Part shown: positions 1 through 7,870 of the stretch, one piece after another | Numbering within the stretch: the first letter of the stretch is position 1 | Layout: each line of letters opens with the position of its first letter | Translations under genes and position numbers: made by a program | Source of the DNA: Microbacterium luteolum | GTDB taxonomy: Bacteria; Actinomycetota; Actinomycetes; Actinomycetales; Microbacteriaceae | Direction of reading: 5' to 3' | DNA length: 64,000 nucleotides | Assembly: GCF_039533965.1 (NCBI RefSeq) | Contig: NZ_BAAAUN010000001.1 | Coordinates: forward strand, 2,640,950 to 2,704,949 | The notes under the pieces: model-generated | The model's input: only the letters and a program-made list of their open reading frames with translations | What the model was told of the DNA's origin: nothing | The model's database searches: none

Positions 1-2
1 AG

Positions 3-194
3 CTCGTCGTCTACCTTCTGCGGGCCGACAACATCACCGCGAACGACGGGGTGCGCCCCAATGCGGCGCGCCACTACCGCGTGCTCCGGCAGATCGCCCT
101 GGAGTACCCGGAACTGACCCCGGCGGTCTGGGGGCTTCTCGACGAGAAGCAGCGTCACCGCCGGTGGGACCCGACGGTCGCCGACGCCTCGTAG
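3..194 (+). CDS. 3' end of an unidentified protein (partial)
   Basis: An open frame enters from the left edge and stops with TAG at 192-194, leaving 63 codons. The tail is well-formed coding sequence, with Tyr/Leu/Arg-rich helices and an ending RRWDPTVADAS. I do not recognise the family. It lies convergent to trxA, where M. tuberculosis carries a conserved hypothetical gene between parB and trxC, so it may be the counterpart of that gene. That is inference from remembered gene order only. Confidence 0.6.
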   Translation, partial: LVVYLLRADNITANDGVRPNAARHYRVLRQIALEYPELTPAVWGLLDEKQRHRRWDPTVADAS

Positions 195-231
195 CGTCGA
201 CTCGTGGGTCGGGAGTCGTGACGCTCCCTTC

Positions 232-281
232 GTTCGCAGAGCGGGCGCCCTCCCCGCTGCGCGGGTCCCCTCCCGATGCTC
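232..281. repeat. left arm of a ~50 bp imperfect inverted repeat
   Basis: The segment containing TCGCAGAGCGGG and then CCCGCTGCGCGGG..CCCGATGCTC is found again in reverse complement at 762-812. The innermost 28 bp differ by a single-base indel. About 480 bp separate the arms. Confidence 0.7.
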
Positions 282-400
282 ACTCCGGGAGCGCCCCGAC
301 TCCCTCACGTTGCGGAAATGCAAGGCAGCGGGACTCTTTCTCATTGGGGTACGGCAGCGTCTCGCTGCGCTCGACGACTGCGCCCCGGGACCGGTCGTCG

Positions 401-553
401 ATGGTGTTCGAGGTGGACGGCATCCGCACTCGCATCGCGCACTTCTTCACCGCGAGCGATTGGGACACCGTGAACCAGCGCATCCTGCGCGATTGGCTGC
501 GGACTCACCCGGCGGATGCCGTTCCGTCCGTCCCCGTCTCCGACAAGAACTGA
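401..553 (+). CDS. doubtful small ORF, 50 aa, inside the repeat region
   Basis: ATG at 401 opens 50 codons to TGA at 551-553. The peptide (starting MVFEVDGIRTRIAHFF) has a natural-looking amphipathic composition, unlike the Arg/Pro-rich shadow frames around it. The frame is open upstream to 164, but that part overlaps repeat sequence. No good ribosome site precedes the ATG. It could be a small protein, the remnant C-terminus of a gene disrupted by repeats, or chance. Confidence 0.25.
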   Translation: MVFEVDGIRTRIAHFFTASDWDTVNQRILRDWLRTHPADAVPSVPVSDKN

Positions 554-745
554 CCCGTCCCCGGCATCCGCTCTGCAACGAATTCGGACAACCCCACGTA
601 CTTCGGATGTATCGTCCCAAAGCATCCGAAATTCGTGAAACCCCCCGAAATCGTGCCCCCGTATTCACACCCTCTGTGCCCCACAATCACACCCTCTGTG
701 GCCCGCGCCCGCATCACTGCGCCCGTCCGCGCAGCGCAGGGCGTA

Positions 746-823
746 GGGATGTTCCCCGAACGAGCATCGGGAGGGGCCCGCGCAGCGGGAGGGAACCCGC
801 TCTGCGAGAGAGGGGAACATCCC
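746..823. repeat. hairpin-forming palindromic element
   Basis: GGGATGTTCCCC at 746-757 is perfectly complementary to GGGGAACATCCC at 812-823. The loop between them holds the right arm of the larger inverted repeat. It looks like an extragenic palindromic repeat unit rather than a terminator, because no T-run follows. Confidence 0.6.
762..812. repeat. right arm of the ~50 bp imperfect inverted repeat
   Basis: Reverse complement of 232-281, matching over GAGCATCGGGAGGGG and CGCAGCGGG and then, after two changed bases, CCCGCTCTGCGA. The arm lies inside a second, tighter hairpin (746-823). Confidence 0.7.
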
Positions 824-849
824 GGAGCCCGGGACCCCGACGTACTAAC

Positions 850-880
850 GTTTCGTCTCGCTTCGCTCGCTCAACGACCG
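850..880. repeat. dispersed repeat GTTTCGTCTCGC...CTCAACGACCG
   Basis: About 31 bp nearly identical to 38825-38856. A degenerate version appears at 358-400. Such units recur in intergenic DNA of this window and behave like REP-type elements. Confidence 0.55.
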
Positions 881-923
881 GGGGCGTGTCGCTCAACGAC
901 CGACGACCGACGACCCGGCACAG

Positions 924-955
924 AAAAGGCCGCCACCTCCGAAGAGGTGACGGCC
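924..955 (-). terminator. rho-independent terminator of trxBA
   Basis: On the minus strand a 12-bp stem (one mismatch) GGCCGTCACCTC / GAGGTGGCGGCC with a TTCG tetraloop is followed directly by TTTT (AAAA at 924-927). It begins 18 bp after the trxA stop codon. Confidence 0.85.
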
Positions 956-973
956 CTGCTGGGTCTCAGAGGA

Positions 974-1297
974 TCAGCCGATGAATGCGGCGAGGTCCTT
1001 CTCGAGGGCGAACTTGGGCTTGGCGCCGATGATGGTCGTCTTGACCTCACCGCCGTCGAACACCTTCATCGCCGGGATCGACGTGATCTGGTACTTCATC
1101 GCGAGCTCGGGGTTCTCGTCGACGTTGAGCTTGAGGATGGTGATCTTGTCGGGGTTGTCGGCCTGGATCTCGTCCAGCACCGGGGCGACCATGCGACAGG
1201 GACCGCACCACTCGGCCCAGAAGTCCACCAGCACGGGACCGTCGGCCTGCAGAACGTCCTGTTCCCAGGTCGCCTGGCTCGTAGCCTTTGCACTCAT
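974..1297 (-). CDS. trxA: thioredoxin
   Basis: 107 aa, the normal thioredoxin length. The active site WCGPC is at residues 30-34, followed by the conserved cis-proline region TSIPAMKVF. It is the cytoplasmic disulfide reductant, re-reduced by the TrxB encoded immediately upstream. ATG at 1297 has AAGGAG eight bases ahead. The gene follows trxB by 67 bp on the same strand and ends in a strong terminator, so the two probably form a trxB-trxA unit. Confidence 0.97.
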   Translation of the reverse strand: MSAKATSQATWEQDVLQADGPVLVDFWAEWCGPCRMVAPVLDEIQADNPDKITILKLNVDENPELAMKYQITSIPAMKVFDGGEVKTTIIGAKPKFALEKDLAAFIG

Positions 1298-1364
1298 CAG
1301 AGTTCTCCTTGATTCGAGGTTCGCCTGCTACAACAGCAAACGAGGTGAAAGTGTTCCCGCGTGC

Positions 1365-2339
1365 CTAGGCGGTGAGGATCTCGGCGGCCTCCGCGGCCGG
1401 GAACTCGACGGAGGCGTCGTCAATATCGGCGAGGAAGTGCTCCGCGTCGAGGGCGGCGATCGTGCCCGTGCCGGCAGCCGTGATGGCCTGGCGGTAGGTC
1501 GGGTCGATGACGTCGCCGGCGGCGAAGACACCGGGGACCGAGGTGACCGAGGACCGGCCGTCGACCCAGATCGTGCCCTCGGCGGTCAGCTTCAGCTTGT
1601 CGTGCACGAGGTGCGTGCGCGGGTCGTTGCCGATCGCGATGAACAGACCGTCGAGCGGCAGGTCGCTCAGCGTGCCGTCGACGGTGTTGCGCAGCTGCAC
1701 GCCGGTGACGGAGTCGCCACCGAGGACCTCGGTGACCTCGCTGTTCCACACGAACTCGATCTTCTCGTTCGCGAAGGCGCGCTCCTGCATGATCTTCGAG
1801 GCACGCAGGGTGTCCTTGCGGTGGATCACGTAGACCTTGTCGGCGAAGCGCGTGAGGAACGTCGCCTCTTCCATCGCCGAGTCGCCGCCTCCGACGACCG
1901 CGATGGTCTTCTGGCGGAAGAAGAACCCGTCGCACGTGGCGCACCAGGAGACGCCGTATCCGGAGAGGCGCTCCTCGCCCGCGATGTCGAGCTTGCGGTA
2001 GGCGGAACCGGTGGCGTAGATCAGCGTCTGCGTCTCGTGCACCGCACCGCTGCCGAGGGTGACCGTCTTGACCGGCCCGTCGAGCTGCAGCTCTGTGACG
2101 TCGTCGTAGAGCACCTCGGTGCCGAACTTCTCGGCCTGCTCCTGGAACTTGGCCATGAGCTCGGGTCCCTGGATGCCCTCGGGGAAGCCAGGGTAGTTCT
2201 CGACCTCGGTGGTGTTCATCAGCTCGCCGCCGACCTCGACGGAGCTCGCGATGAGCAGCGGCTTGAGGTTCGCGCGTGCAGCGTAGATGGCGGCCGTGAA
2301 TCCGGCGGGGCCGGAACCGATGATGATGACCTGACGCAT
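1365..2339 (-). CDS. trxB: thioredoxin-disulfide reductase
   Basis: 324 aa, typical of low-molecular-weight bacterial TrxB. The FAD-binding GSGPAG is at residues 8-13. The redox dithiol CATC is at 133-136 in the context SWCATCDGFFF, and the NADPH-binding GGGDSAMEEA follows. The C-terminal FAD motif is AAGDVIDPTYRQ. It transfers electrons from NADPH to thioredoxin in the cytoplasm. ATG at 2339 has GGAGAG upstream. A sigma-R-type promoter lies 54 bp upstream (2393-2419), so induction by thiol oxidation is expected. Confidence 0.97.
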   Translation of the reverse strand: MRQVIIIGSGPAGFTAAIYAARANLKPLLIASSVEVGGELMNTTEVENYPGFPEGIQGPELMAKFQEQAEKFGTEVLYDDVTELQLDGPVKTVTLGSGAVHETQTLIYATGSAYRKLDIAGEERLSGYGVSWCATCDGFFFRQKTIAVVGGGDSAMEEATFLTRFADKVYVIHRKDTLRASKIMQERAFANEKIEFVWNSEVTEVLGGDSVTGVQLRNTVDGTLSDLPLDGLFIAIGNDPRTHLVHDKLKLTAEGTIWVDGRSSVTSVPGVFAAGDVIDPTYRQAITAAGTGTIAALDAEHFLADIDDASVEFPAAEAAEILTA

Positions 2340-2392
2340 GTGCTCTCCGTCTGAGAAATTGCGGTGGCGCCGAAAGACGTCCCGAATGGTTC

Positions 2393-2419
2393 AACCCATG
2401 GTAACCGCGCGGCATTCCC
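2393..2419 (-). promoter_or_regulatory. sigma-R (SigR/SigH) type promoter of trxBA
   Basis: Reading the minus strand, GGGAAT (2419-2414) and GTT (2395-2393) are separated by exactly 18 bases. This matches the actinobacterial disulfide-stress sigma factor consensus GGGAAT-N18/19-GTT. trxBA is the classic target of that sigma factor in Streptomyces. The sequence match is direct; use in this organism is inferred. Confidence 0.75.
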
Positions 2420-2441
2420 CGCGCGGGGCGCCCGGCCGGGC

Positions 2442-4061
2442 TCAGCGACCTGGCAGGAAACGGCGCACGAGCGAACCGGCGACCTTGAGCTCCGGCGCGC
2501 GCAGCAGGGCGAGGATCCCGAGGTAGACGACGACCACGACGAGGCCGATCACGGCGGTGCCGAGGGCGCCGGGGATCTTGTCCGAGACGGTCCAGCCGGC
2601 ACTCGCGCCGAACAGGACGAAGACGCCCCAGCCGGCGAGCCCCGCGGGGATCGCGGCCACGGCGAAGCGGCCGAGAGTGACGAGCCAGGAGCGCACTCCG
2701 AGGCTGCCGATCTTGCGGTGCAGCAACCACGTGGCGACGATCGTCTGCACGGTGCTGGAGATCGACTGGCCGAGGGCGACGGCCGCGGCGAGACCCGTGA
2801 TCGGGATCACATCGGCCTGGAGCAGCCCCCAGGCGATCAGCGCCGTGCCGACGATGAGGCAGCACTGGAAGATCGTGAACCAGAACGGCGTGCGGGTGTC
2901 GTCGTAGGCGTAGAACGTCCGCTGGACGATGAAGAGGATCGTCAGGGGGATCAGGCTCACGAGGTAGCAGATCAGCACCAGCGCGGCCGCTTCGGCGTCG
3001 GCGGGCGAGCTCGTGAAGACCCGGGACGCGGGGATCGCGGCGGCGGCGACGGCCGCGACGGCCGCGACGATGAAGAACAGCAGGGTGCGGATGCTGCGCG
3101 AGATGTCTTCTCGCACCTCGACGTGTCGACCAGCCGCGGCATGCTCGCTGATCTGGGTGAAGTACGGCGTCCCGATCGACAGCACGATCACCGAGTACGG
3201 GAGCATGAAGATGAGCCAGGCGTTGGCGGTGACCGTCGCGGAGGCGCCCGTTCCCGAGGCCGCACTCACGATGTTCCCCTGCAGCACTCCCGCGGCGAGG
3301 CTTGCGAAGGCCATCAGGAACGTCCAGCCGGCGAGTTTCCCGACCGTCCCGAGGCCCACGCCTCGCCAGCGGAAGTCGGGCTTGAGCGCGAGACCGGTGC
3401 GCCGCCAGAACACCAGCAGCACGACCGCCTGCAGCGCGATGCCCAGGGTCGCCGTGGCGCCGAGGGTGGTGATCATCGTCGGCGTCCACTCCGCGGCCTT
3501 GGTCGGCACGGGAGCGAAGAGCGCTCCGAGGAGCAGGAAGCCGACGATCGAGACGATGTTGTTCACGACCGGAGCCCAGGTGAAGGGTCCGAAGATCCGT
3601 CGGGCGTTGAGCGCCTCCCCGAGCAGCGCGTAGAGCCCGTAGAAGAGGATCTGCGGGAGGCACCAGTACGCGAGGGCGGTCGCGAGCGCCTGGGCGGCGG
3701 GGGGCGCTTGGCCGGCCACCAGCACGACCAGCCAGGGCGCGGCGATGGTCGCGATCAACGTGGTGACGACCAGGACGACGGTGCCGAGAGTGAAGAGCTT
3801 GGAGATGAAGGCGTTGCCGCCGTCGGCATCCGCCGTCGCCTTCACGATCTGCGGCACGATCACCGCCGTCAGCACACCGACGGAGATCAGGGCGAAGACG
3901 CTGTTCGGGAGGGTGTTGGCGAACGTGAACGCGTCCGCGGCCTCCGAACCGACGGCGCCCAGCACTCCGACCAGCACGATGCTCCGGAGGAGTCCGGTGA
4001 GGCGCGACACCAGGGTGCCGGCGCCGATGACGGCGCTCGCGCGCCCGAGGCTACTCTCCAC
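2442..4061 (-). CDS. murJ: murein biosynthesis integral membrane protein, lipid II flippase
   Basis: A polytopic MviN/MurJ protein of the MOP superfamily with about 14 predicted membrane helices. It flips lipid II across the membrane for peptidoglycan synthesis. N-terminal signatures include SRLTGLLRSIVL and FTFANTLPNSVF. I prefer GTG at 4061 (539 aa), because GAAGGA sits seven bases ahead and it overlaps the DUF6049 stop by 11 bp. ATG at 4100 (552 aa) is the alternative. Pairing with the upstream DUF6049 gene mirrors Rv3909-Rv3910 in M. tuberculosis. The mycobacterial MurJ C-terminal pseudokinase and FN3-like domains are absent here. Confidence 0.93.
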   Translation of the reverse strand: MESSLGRASAVIGAGTLVSRLTGLLRSIVLVGVLGAVGSEAADAFTFANTLPNSVFALISVGVLTAVIVPQIVKATADADGGNAFISKLFTLGTVVLVVTTLIATIAAPWLVVLVAGQAPPAAQALATALAYWCLPQILFYGLYALLGEALNARRIFGPFTWAPVVNNIVSIVGFLLLGALFAPVPTKAAEWTPTMITTLGATATLGIALQAVVLLVFWRRTGLALKPDFRWRGVGLGTVGKLAGWTFLMAFASLAAGVLQGNIVSAASGTGASATVTANAWLIFMLPYSVIVLSIGTPYFTQISEHAAAGRHVEVREDISRSIRTLLFFIVAAVAAVAAAAIPASRVFTSSPADAEAAALVLICYLVSLIPLTILFIVQRTFYAYDDTRTPFWFTIFQCCLIVGTALIAWGLLQADVIPITGLAAAVALGQSISSTVQTIVATWLLHRKIGSLGVRSWLVTLGRFAVAAIPAGLAGWGVFVLFGASAGWTVSDKIPGALGTAVIGLVVVVVYLGILALLRAPELKVAGSLVRRFLPGR

Positions 4062-6207
4062 GCCCGTCCTTCGGCTCTGCTGCTTCCAGTGCTGCGGCAT
4101 CCGCTGCGGCCTCCTCGGCTGCCTCCCGGCGCTTGCGGCGCACGGTGCGGATCACGCCGAGGCCGATCAGCAGCACGGCGAGTCCGCCGAAGATGCCGAG
4201 GCCGATGCCTTCCCACTCCGCGCGCACCGCGACGCGGACGGTCTGGACGCCCTGGATCTGCACACCCGTGGGGCTGATGAGGCCCAGCCGCAGGTCGACC
4301 TCGCCGCTGCCGACTCGTGCCGACACGGGAACCTTGACGGTCGCGGTGTTGTTCGCCTGCACGACCGTCTCGATGAGCGGCTTCACCTCGAGGCGAGGGT
4401 CGCTCGGCGAGGCGGTCAGCTGCACCGTCACCGGCCAGGGCAGATCGTTGCGCACCCGGATCGGCAGGTCGGCGTTGGCGGAGAGCAGCTGGATGGTGCT
4501 CGACGGCGGGATGCTGACCGCGCCGAGGGTCGCGGTGGTCTGCGCCCGGTGCGCGGCGACGACCGCGGCGAAATCCTCCGCCGGAGTTCCCACCGCGAGC
4601 GTGCGCAGGATCCTGATGCGCTCCGGGCCGAGCAGCACCTGCGGGTCGGTGAGGATCGTCGAGAAGGCGACGAGGGTCTGCTCGTCTGCGAGGAGGCTCG
4701 CGACGTCTGCCGCTCCCGGGGTGCCCGTCTCGACGGAGATCGTCGCGGCGGCCGGCGGGGTGTCGCGCAGCGTGCCGAGGTCGAAGCCGATCGAGTCGGC
4801 CGCAGAGATCACCTCGCGCAGTGCGTCCGGAGTGCGGGTCTCATCACGGTCCAGCCCGATGAGCAGCGGCGCTCCGGGGGCTCGACTCTCCGCCAGGAAG
4901 AGGCGTGCGGCCGCTTCGGCGAGCAGGCGCTGACGGGCGGCGGGGTCGGCTTCGGCCGCGGCATCCGAGAGCGCGGCGGAGGCGACGGCGTCGGTGACGA
5001 GGAGGTCCTGGCCCTCGGCGGTCGCGTGCGCTGCGCTCTGCCCGCTCACCGTGGAGGAGGAGACGATCGTGGTCGTCCCCTCGCCGAGGTACGTCTGGAA
5101 GGCGGCGAGATCTTGCGGCGTCACGTCTGCGCGCGGCCACAGGATGCGGGGCAACGCGCCCTCGACGACCGTGAGCTGCTCGTCATCGGGGAGGACCGGG
5201 GCCTCGGTCGGCGCGGGCGTGGGGGCGGTGGTCCCGTCGCCGGCGGCGGTCGGGGGCGTGGTGACGCGCGCGACCGGGAAGTTCGCGGGATCCAGGAAGG
5301 GCGAGAGCGTCGTCGGCTGCAGCAGCTCGGGGAGTTGCGCCTGCGCCTGGACGGCGGCATCCGCATCGCCGAACTGCAGGGCGAAGCGTGGGTTCGGGAG
5401 GTCATCGAGGCGGGCGAGCCAGTCCGTCGCCTGTTCCGGTGCTGCGGTGCCGAGAGCGCGGATCGCGGCCGGGATCGACGGGTCGATCGCGAGCACGGCC
5501 GTTGTGCCGGCGACGCCGTCGAGTTGCGCCGTCAGCGAGCCCTCGGGGGCGGTGAGAGCCGCGAGCTCGTCCGCTGTGAGGAGCGCCCCGCCGGCGGGCG
5601 TGGCCGTGATCGGCACGAGCACGCCGATCAGAGACGTCTGCGCCGCCGTCACGACCAGGATGCTGGTCGCCGAGGCGTCCCTGGCGACCGTGTCATCCGC
5701 CGCCGGTCCGCCGGTGGTCGCGCCGGTCAGCTCGGCTCGCAGCGGGTAGATGCCGGGAACGAGATCGCCGACGGCGCTCTCGGTAAGGAACACCGTGGCG
5801 GTCGCGGATTCGCCCGCATCGATCGATCCCGTGCTGTCGGTCCCGAGCGGCGTGAAGTCGCCGGATGCCTCTTCCTGGTCGAGCCAGTTCGTGACGGCCT
5901 CGTCGTCGGCCAGCGGGGTGCTTCCGATCTCGACCTGGACGCGACCGGCGCTCAGTTCCTCGTCGGTCCTGTTCCGCACGGTGAGGGTCGCCGAGGTCGA
6001 AGAACCGGGTGCGATCGTTCCGCGGAGTCCTGCGGAGACGTGGAGCTCGACGCTCTGCTCGCCATCGGCCGGCGGCGTCTCCGCGGCGGATGCGGCACTC
6101 GGAACCACGAATCCGCCGACGGACAGTGCGATCGCGAAGACGACGGTCCTGCGCGCGAGCTGCTGCAGGCGCGCACGGAAGCCGGTTTCGGGGGTGTTGA
6201 CGGACAT
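4051..6207 (-). CDS. DUF6049 family membrane-anchored extracellular protein
   Basis: 718 aa. It has an N-terminal signal sequence (residues about 20-45, ending near SAASAAE), a long Ala/Thr/Asp-rich extracytoplasmic part, one C-terminal helix (GLGIFGGLAVLLIGLGVI) and a basic then acidic cytoplasmic tail. This layout and the position next to murJ match the actinobacterial DUF6049 family (Rv3909 type), whose function is unknown but presumably in the cell envelope. ATG at 6207 is preceded by GAGGAAG. Its stop overlaps the start of murJ, so the two are probably translationally coupled. Confidence 0.8.
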   Translation of the reverse strand: MSVNTPETGFRARLQQLARRTVVFAIALSVGGFVVPSAASAAETPPADGEQSVELHVSAGLRGTIAPGSSTSATLTVRNRTDEELSAGRVQVEIGSTPLADDEAVTNWLDQEEASGDFTPLGTDSTGSIDAGESATATVFLTESAVGDLVPGIYPLRAELTGATTGGPAADDTVARDASATSILVVTAAQTSLIGVLVPITATPAGGALLTADELAALTAPEGSLTAQLDGVAGTTAVLAIDPSIPAAIRALGTAAPEQATDWLARLDDLPNPRFALQFGDADAAVQAQAQLPELLQPTTLSPFLDPANFPVARVTTPPTAAGDGTTAPTPAPTEAPVLPDDEQLTVVEGALPRILWPRADVTPQDLAAFQTYLGEGTTTIVSSSTVSGQSAAHATAEGQDLLVTDAVASAALSDAAAEADPAARQRLLAEAAARLFLAESRAPGAPLLIGLDRDETRTPDALREVISAADSIGFDLGTLRDTPPAAATISVETGTPGAADVASLLADEQTLVAFSTILTDPQVLLGPERIRILRTLAVGTPAEDFAAVVAAHRAQTTATLGAVSIPPSSTIQLLSANADLPIRVRNDLPWPVTVQLTASPSDPRLEVKPLIETVVQANNTATVKVPVSARVGSGEVDLRLGLISPTGVQIQGVQTVRVAVRAEWEGIGLGIFGGLAVLLIGLGVIRTVRRKRREAAEEAAADAAALEAAEPKDGRGE

Positions 6208-6302
6208 GAAGGTCTTCCTCGAACGCCCCGGGACGGGGGCTGCTCGTGAGTACTGACCTTGTGATTCTAGGAGGCCCGAGGAAGGAGAACCCTGAAGACG
6301 CG

Positions 6303-6308
6303 TAGAGT
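6303..6308 (+). promoter_or_regulatory. -10 element for leaderless start at 6316
   Basis: TAGAGT followed by seven bases and then GTG at 6316, so transcription would begin on the start codon. Confidence 0.5.
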
Positions 6309-6315
6309 GACGGCC

Positions 6316-7842
6316 GTGTCCGACACCCCCGCACCCGTTCCCGAGCCGCTCGGCAGCGCCGATCTCGCCGCCGATCTCGATGCCGCCGACCTCCGCTCCG
6401 AGCCGCTGCGACGCCTGTGGGGCGAGGAGGCCGACGACGCCCTCGCTCGGGGCATGCGCGAACCGATCCTCCGTGCGATCGCCGGTGACAGCGGTGTCCT
6501 GGCCACCCTCGGGCGCCTGCTCATGCTCGGGATGCCGCAGCCGAGGGTCGCGGTCGACGACGCCCTGCCCCGCTTGGGCGTCGAGGGGCTGATCGCCCTC
6601 GGGCTCGCGACGGCGGACGCCGACACCGTGACGCCCGCCGCCCTGCTGCGCCCGCAGTCGTTTGTCGACGCCGACGGTGTCGGGGAGTGGTGGATCGCCA
6701 GCGATCTCGACGAGGTCGCGCTCGACGGCGCTCTGCCCGCCGACCACGTGCTCGGCGTCGGCGGGGCGTCGCGCACCCTCGCCGAGACGATCGTGCCGAT
6801 CGAAGTGGACCGGGCCCTCGATCTCGGCACCGGGTGCGGCATCCAGGCGCTGCTGGTCGCCCGCCGGGCGCGGACCGTGGTCGCGACGGACATCTCCGCA
6901 CGGGCACTGGCCTTCGCCGAGCTCAACGCCCGGCTCAACGGCGTGACCAACATCGAGTTCCGCCTCGGGAGCATGTTCGATCCGGTCGAGGGGGAGGCGT
7001 TCGACCTGATCGTCTCGAACCCGCCGTTCGTCATCACCCCGCGCGTCGATGGAGTCCCCGCCTACGAGTACCGCGACGGCGGTCTCGTCGGCGATGCGCT
7101 GGTCGAGCAGTTCGTGCGGACTGCCCCGGCGTTCCTCACCGTCGGCGGCATCGCCCAGCTGCTCGGCAACTGGGAGTCGCGCGCGGGTGTCGCAGGACTC
7201 GCGCGTCTCGACGCCTGGGTGCCGGCCGACCTCGACCTCTGGGTGATCGAGCGCGAGCAGCTGTCTCCTCTCGGCTACGCCGAGCTGTGGATCCGCGACG
7301 GAGGCACGACGCCGCGCGACCCCGAGTTCACGCCGCTGCTCACGGCCTGGCTCGATGACTTCGCCGCGCGCGAGGTCATCTCCGTCGGCTTCGGCTACGT
7401 GCTGATCCGGCGCCCGTCGGCGGGCTCGGGCATTGAGCAGGCGGATGCCGCACCGATCCGGCGCATGGAGAAGCTGTCGCAGCCGGTGTCGAACGTCGGC
7501 ACGGCGCTCGCCATCGGGCTGGCCGCCCACGACGTGCTGACCGAGGGCGTGCCGGCGACGCTCGTCACGGCATCCGATGTGACGGAGGCGCGGCACCTGC
7601 TGCCCGGCAACGACGATCCGAGCGTCATCGAGCTGCGACAGGGCAGCGGATTCGCCCGCACCGTGAACGTCGATCCTGCGCTCGCCGCGTTCGTCGGCGC
7701 GTGTGACGGGGAGCTGACCGTCGGGCAGATCGTCGCGGCGCTGGCTGACCTGTTCGAGGTGCCGCTGGGCGACCTCTGGTCCGAGCTCGAGCCCCGCATC
7801 CGCGCCCTCGTGTTCGACGGTCTGCTGGTGCCGGGGGAATAG
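6316..7842 (+). CDS. class I SAM-dependent methyltransferase with extra N- and C-terminal domains
   Basis: 508 aa. A helical N-terminal domain precedes a Rossmann methyltransferase core with the SAM loop DLGTGCGIQALL, the acidic residue in VVATDIS, and the motif NPPFV near residue 235. NPPF is typical of N6-adenine and glutamine-N5 methyltransferases of the HemK/RsmC type. The C-terminal 130 residues form another domain. The actinobacterial family (DUF7059 plus methyltransferase, as I recall) has no defined substrate, so RNA or protein methylation is only a guess. GTG at 6316 fits a leaderless start; GTG at 6307 is the in-frame alternative. Confidence 0.8.
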   Translation: MSDTPAPVPEPLGSADLAADLDAADLRSEPLRRLWGEEADDALARGMREPILRAIAGDSGVLATLGRLLMLGMPQPRVAVDDALPRLGVEGLIALGLATADADTVTPAALLRPQSFVDADGVGEWWIASDLDEVALDGALPADHVLGVGGASRTLAETIVPIEVDRALDLGTGCGIQALLVARRARTVVATDISARALAFAELNARLNGVTNIEFRLGSMFDPVEGEAFDLIVSNPPFVITPRVDGVPAYEYRDGGLVGDALVEQFVRTAPAFLTVGGIAQLLGNWESRAGVAGLARLDAWVPADLDLWVIEREQLSPLGYAELWIRDGGTTPRDPEFTPLLTAWLDDFAAREVISVGFGYVLIRRPSAGSGIEQADAAPIRRMEKLSQPVSNVGTALAIGLAAHDVLTEGVPATLVTASDVTEARHLLPGNDDPSVIELRQGSGFARTVNVDPALAAFVGACDGELTVGQIVAALADLFEVPLGDLWSELEPRIRALVFDGLLVPGE

Positions 7843-7870
7843 GCGCAGCATCCATGCGTTGGAATAGATC

